This document shows, piece by piece, positions 60,695 to 64,000 of a DNA stretch of 64,000 nucleotides. The position numbers and the translations under genes were made by a program. A model generated the notes under the pieces. The model saw only the letters and a program-made list of their open reading frames with translations. It did not search any database and was not told where the DNA came from. Position 1 is the stretch's first letter. Each line of letters opens with the position of its first letter. The stretch covers positions 1 to 64,000 of the forward strand of contig CAJUTV010000013.1 of the NCBI GenBank assembly GCA_910589305.1, written 5' to 3'. Source of the DNA: an uncultured Lachnospira sp. (GTDB taxonomy: Bacteria; Bacillota; Clostridia; Lachnospirales; Lachnospiraceae).

Positions 60695-61852
60695 AATAAA
60701 CTAAATTTAAATATTGAATTAAATAAATTGTCTACCAATATTTCTAATATCTTTATTGATAAATATATGCCGTTAGCAAATGGTGAATTTGTCAAAATTT
60801 ATATCTATCTTTTAAAATGCGTGACAAACAACCAAGCTGATATATCGGTCTCTAGTCTTGCTGATATTTTTAACCAAACAGAAGCAGATATTTTACGTGC
60901 ACTTCGCTACTGGGACAAAATAGGCGCAATTATACTAAATACCTCCAATAATGATAATACCATTGATGGCATTACTTTTTGCGATTTAAAAGAAGACATT
61001 GCCTGTGATACCAACAAACAGCTTCATACCGAATCTTATAAAAAAACAGACAATAAATCCATTCCCAAAAAAGAAGCTGTAAGTTTAATATCGCATAATT
61101 CTTTTAATAACACTGTTGATTTTACTCCTGTCAGCAATAAAATTACTCATCTAAATATTGAAACTAGAACCGCATATACTCCACAACAGATGAAAAAATT
61201 TTACGCTCAAGATGAATTTAGTATGCTGCTTTATGCTGTAGGCACATATATGGGAGATTCGCTTAATGCATCCGATGCTTCCACAATTGCTTATTTTTAT
61301 GACACCCTTCATTTTCCTTCAGACCTGATTGAATACTTAATTGAATACTGTGTAACAAATGGTCATAAAAGTATGCGCTATATTGAAAAGGTTGCTCTAG
61401 CATGGGCGGAAAACGGTATATCTTCCGTAAAACAGGCAAAAAATTGTATTGATAACCACAATGAAACAACATATTCTGTATTGAATGCCTTTGGCATTAA
61501 AAATCGCACAGCAGGCAAATTTGAACAAGATTATATTAAAAAATGGACTGACATCTATTGTTTTTCTTCGGACCTTATTATTGAAGCCTGCAATCGAACA
61601 CTGCGCATAACACATCAGCCAAGTTTTGAATATGCCGACTCTATTCTTACAAAGTGGCATAATGCAAATATTAAGACACAAGATGATGTAAAACTAAGTG
61701 ATGAAAAATTTGAACAGACACAACAAAATAAAAATATAAAAATGAAAAATCCAACTGTTAAAACAATAACAAATAATAAATTTAATAATTTTCATCAGCG
61801 CAATACCGATATTGACACCTTAGAAAGCGCATTATTAAGTAACAATGGTTGA
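60692..61852 (+). CDS. DnaD-domain primosomal protein
   Basis: A 386-residue replication-initiation protein. The N-terminal winged helix (GEFVKIYIYLLKCVTNNQADISVSSLADIFNQTEADILRAL) corresponds to the DnaD/DnaB oligomerisation domain. Two DnaD C-terminal-type helical modules follow (about 190-255, EYLIEYCVTNGHKSMRYIEKVALAWAENGI; and about 275-345, DLIIEACNRTLRITHQPSFEYADSILTKWHNANI). Two such modules recall B. subtilis DnaB rather than DnaD. It is followed 17 bases later by the helicase-loader ATPase, so the operon supplies a helicase-loading pair. It has its own promoter behind the DnaA boxes. Confidence 0.88.
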   Translation: MNKLNLNIELNKLSTNISNIFIDKYMPLANGEFVKIYIYLLKCVTNNQADISVSSLADIFNQTEADILRALRYWDKIGAIILNTSNNDNTIDGITFCDLKEDIACDTNKQLHTESYKKTDNKSIPKKEAVSLISHNSFNNTVDFTPVSNKITHLNIETRTAYTPQQMKKFYAQDEFSMLLYAVGTYMGDSLNASDASTIAYFYDTLHFPSDLIEYLIEYCVTNGHKSMRYIEKVALAWAENGISSVKQAKNCIDNHNETTYSVLNAFGIKNRTAGKFEQDYIKKWTDIYCFSSDLIIEACNRTLRITHQPSFEYADSILTKWHNANIKTQDDVKLSDEKFEQTQQNKNIKMKNPTVKTITNNKFNNFHQRNTDIDTLESALLSNNG

Positions 61853-61869
61853 TTTAGGAAGGAAATTTT

Positions 61870-62862
61870 ATGTCTCTTACCAACTCTCAATATGATATGA
61901 TTATGCAATTGTATGCAAACGAGCGAACTGCAAATCAAAATATGATAGACCAACGCTATGAAGAGATTACTTGTCTTTCTCCTGAATTTAAAGATATTGA
62001 GAGCGCGATTATCAATCTTTCAATAAAATCTGCTTCTATGCGTATATTGGGTGATACCTCTGAAGATTATGAACAAAAAATCGCAGAACTCGACAAACGA
62101 AAAAAAGAAATTTTAAACCAACTTCACAAACCGTCCAATTATCTAAATCCTATTTTTACTTGTCCACTATGTAAAGATACAGGTTATATCGGTCAAGACA
62201 AATGTTCTTGTTTTGTCAAAAAGGCTGTTGATTTGGTTTACTTGGATTCCAACTTAAAAAACATTACAGACAATGAAAATTTTAATACTTTTTCTTATAA
62301 ATGGTATAATAAGAATACTGTAGATTCATCAACAGGATTAACTCCTTTTGATAATATGCATCAAGTAGTATATATCTGCAAAGATTTTGTAAATACATTT
62401 GATACGTCTTTTTCTAATATATTACTTTTTGGAGATACAGGAACTGGAAAAACTTTTTTAACCAATTGTATTGCAAAAGAATTATTAGATTCTTCACACA
62501 GTGTTATTTATCTGACAGCTATCGAACTTTTTAATCGTTTTGAACAGCAGGATTTTGTTAAATTTGGTGAAGAAAAACATTATAATACACATTATTTATT
62601 AGATTGTGATTTATTAATTATTGATGATTTAGGCACTGAATTTGGCAATTCCTACACCAACTCTAAATTATTTTATGTTATTAATGAACGGCTACTTCGT
62701 CAAAAAAGCACCATTATATCAACAAATCTGTCCCTATATTCCATCAGAGAAATTTATTCCGAAAGGATTTTTTCACGTATTTCAAGTGCATATAAGATAT
62801 TGAAACTTTTTGGGGATGATATTCGCATATTGAAAAAAACAAAAGGATTGACTTCTAAATGA
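61870..62862 (+). CDS. DnaC/DnaI-type helicase-loader ATPase
   Basis: A 330-residue AAA+ protein that loads the replicative helicase. The N-terminal part contains a zinc site (CPLCKDTGYIGQDKCSC, about 96-112), as in DnaI. The ATPase has Walker A LLFGDTGTGKTFLTNCIA (about 186), Walker B LLIIDDLGTEFGN, sensor STNLS and an Arg finger in ERIFSRI. The SD is AGGAAGGAAA. It forms an operon with the upstream DnaD-domain gene, which probably works with it at the origin. Confidence 0.93.
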   Translation: MSLTNSQYDMIMQLYANERTANQNMIDQRYEEITCLSPEFKDIESAIINLSIKSASMRILGDTSEDYEQKIAELDKRKKEILNQLHKPSNYLNPIFTCPLCKDTGYIGQDKCSCFVKKAVDLVYLDSNLKNITDNENFNTFSYKWYNKNTVDSSTGLTPFDNMHQVVYICKDFVNTFDTSFSNILLFGDTGTGKTFLTNCIAKELLDSSHSVIYLTAIELFNRFEQQDFVKFGEEKHYNTHYLLDCDLLIIDDLGTEFGNSYTNSKLFYVINERLLRQKSTIISTNLSLYSIREIYSERIFSRISSAYKILKLFGDDIRILKKTKGLTSK

Positions 62863-62971
62863 TTTACTACTATATTATTTGATGAATGAATGTGGTCTTA
62901 CCCTACAGACTTGGAACAATGGGCAGCTCACAATAATTATAAATTAATGATTATATACGGAGGATTTTATT

Positions 62972-64000
62972 ATGCCACGCGATGAAAGACACACTGAGAC
63001 AATTCCTTATGGAACATTAGGTATTATTCCATTAAAAAGTTGTACACAGCTTGGGAAAAAAGTTGATAACTATTTAACTGAATGGAGAAACCAACGCGAA
63101 CATGAAAGTGAACACACTCTAGCATTTGCTGGATATAAAAGAGACAGTTATATACTTGAAGCAAAAACGCCTCGATTTGGTTCTGGCGAGGGCAAGGGCA
63201 TGATGAATGACTCTGTACGTGGTTTTGATTTATATGTAATGGTTGATGTGTGCAATTACAGCCTTGAGTATTCTCTTAGCGGAATTAAAAACCATATGTC
63301 ACCAGATGACCACTATGCTGATTTAAAGCGCGTAATTGCTGCTGCTGGCGGAAAAGCCAGAAGAATCTCTGTCATTATGCCATTTTTATATGAGAGCAGA
63401 CAACATAAACGAAGCGGCAGGGAATCGCTTGATTGTGCCCTTATGCTTCAAGAACTTACCAATATGGGTGTTGATAATATTATTACTTTTGATGCCCATG
63501 ACCCAAGAGTACAAAATGCTATTCCACTTAAAGGCTTTGAGTCCGTATCTTGTACTTATCAATTTATCAAATACCTTTTATTAGGTGTTGACGACCTTCA
63601 TATAGACAATGAACATATGATGGTTATCAGTCCTGATGAGGGCGGTATGGGACGTGCTGTCTATTTTGCCAATGTTCTTGGTCTTGATATGGGTATGTTT
63701 TATAAAAGACGTGATTATGCAACGATTGTCAATGGACATAATCCAATTGTTGCACATGAATTTCTTGGTGCCAATGTTGAAGACAAAGACGTATTGATTA
63801 TTGATGATATGATATCTTCTGGTGAAAGCATGATTGATGTTGCTTCTGAGTTAAAAAGACGCAAAGCAAAAAGAGTTTTTTGTGCAACAACTTTTGGATT
63901 ATTTACAAATGGTCTTAAAAAATTTGACGAGGCTTACAACAATGGTATTATTGATAAAATTCTTACAACAAATCTTGTTTACCAGCCTGAAGAATTGCTC
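62972..64000 (+). CDS. prs: Ribose-phosphate pyrophosphokinase family protein (cut by the window end)
   Basis: Translating from the ATG at 62972 (SD CGGAGGA) gives an open frame of 343 codons without a stop before the window ends. The protein begins MPRDERHTETIPYGTLGIIP. It shows the PRPP-synthetase features SRQHKRSGRESLDCALMLQE (ATP-binding flexible region), TFDAHDPR (catalytic His), and the PRPP loop VLIIDDMISSGESMID. Typical Prs is about 315 residues, so this is a longer variant, a kind I recall from Lachnospiraceae. PRPP feeds nucleotide, His and Trp synthesis. Confidence 0.88.
   Translation, partial: MPRDERHTETIPYGTLGIIPLKSCTQLGKKVDNYLTEWRNQREHESEHTLAFAGYKRDSYILEAKTPRFGSGEGKGMMNDSVRGFDLYVMVDVCNYSLEYSLSGIKNHMSPDDHYADLKRVIAAAGGKARRISVIMPFLYESRQHKRSGRESLDCALMLQELTNMGVDNIITFDAHDPRVQNAIPLKGFESVSCTYQFIKYLLLGVDDLHIDNEHMMVISPDEGGMGRAVYFANVLGLDMGMFYKRRDYATIVNGHNPIVAHEFLGANVEDKDVLIIDDMISSGESMIDVASELKRRKAKRVFCATTFGLFTNGLKKFDEAYNNGIIDKILTTNLVYQPEELL

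Overview
The window looks like a chromosome segment from a low-GC Gram-positive anaerobe, most probably a Lachnospiraceae member of the Clostridia (a pectin-using Lachnospira-like species would fit, but the genus is a guess). Reasons: AT-rich DNA, GGAGG-type ribosome sites, the glgC/glgD pair, spoVG, a SleB-type cell-wall hydrolase, DnaD and DnaC/DnaI-type helicase-loading genes, and a large secreted pectinesterase ending in a dockerin-like tail. No phage, integrase, transposase, CRISPR array, rRNA or tRNA gene was recognised.

Layout. 1-5 kb (minus strand): a housekeeping run, small membrane protein - birA - small acidic protein - dusB - greA - lysS. 5-9 kb: an orphan gene, ornithine carbamoyltransferase with a structured leader, and a secreted SH3/SleB hydrolase under a consensus sigma-A promoter flanked by WalR-like boxes. 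9-13.4 kb: a fructose PTS operon fruR-fruK-fruA-ptsH. 13.7-22 kb: a DUF6506-like gene, then ftsH, dnaE, pfkA and an RNA methyltransferase on the minus strand. 22-30 kb: pyrG, then a group rich in cysteine-cluster proteins (DUF1848, FliB-like, YkgJ) with a phosphopantetheinyl transferase, lgt, a DUF2752 protein and nth. 30.3-33.3 kb: a two-gene unit, a PqqD-like/HPr-kinase-like fusion and an ABC exporter. 33.3-43 kb is accessory: degV/marR, a tandem-repeat protein, a one-polypeptide restriction-modification enzyme, and five small secreted or membrane-anchored proteins, two of them recent tandem copies, served by two duplicated promoters. 43-48.8 kb: an aldolase-like gene, mfd and pth. 49-55.3 kb: the giant pectinesterase and a divergent AraC regulator. 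55.4-64 kb: spoVG, glgDC, murC, a cluster of DnaA boxes, dnaD, the helicase loader, and a truncated PRPP synthetase running off the end.

Two features not explained by genes stand out. First, several minus-strand genes (argF, the DUF1848 gene, the FliB-like gene, lgt) have leaders in which a hairpin loop is complementary to the bases just upstream of the Shine-Dalgarno. Stem and loop changes are compensated between copies, which suggests a family of pseudoknot RNA leaders controlling translation. Second, a dispersed non-coding repeat (about 120-145 bp when complete) carries two hairpins. It occurs between genes, inside operons, as an inverted pair at 48895-49213, and once supplies the last codons of a gene.

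Leads at individual loci: DnaA boxes in front of dnaD/dnaC, the orphan PqqD/HprK-ABC pair, and the secreted cassette next to the restriction enzyme. Family names come from motifs read by eye; no database search was possible.
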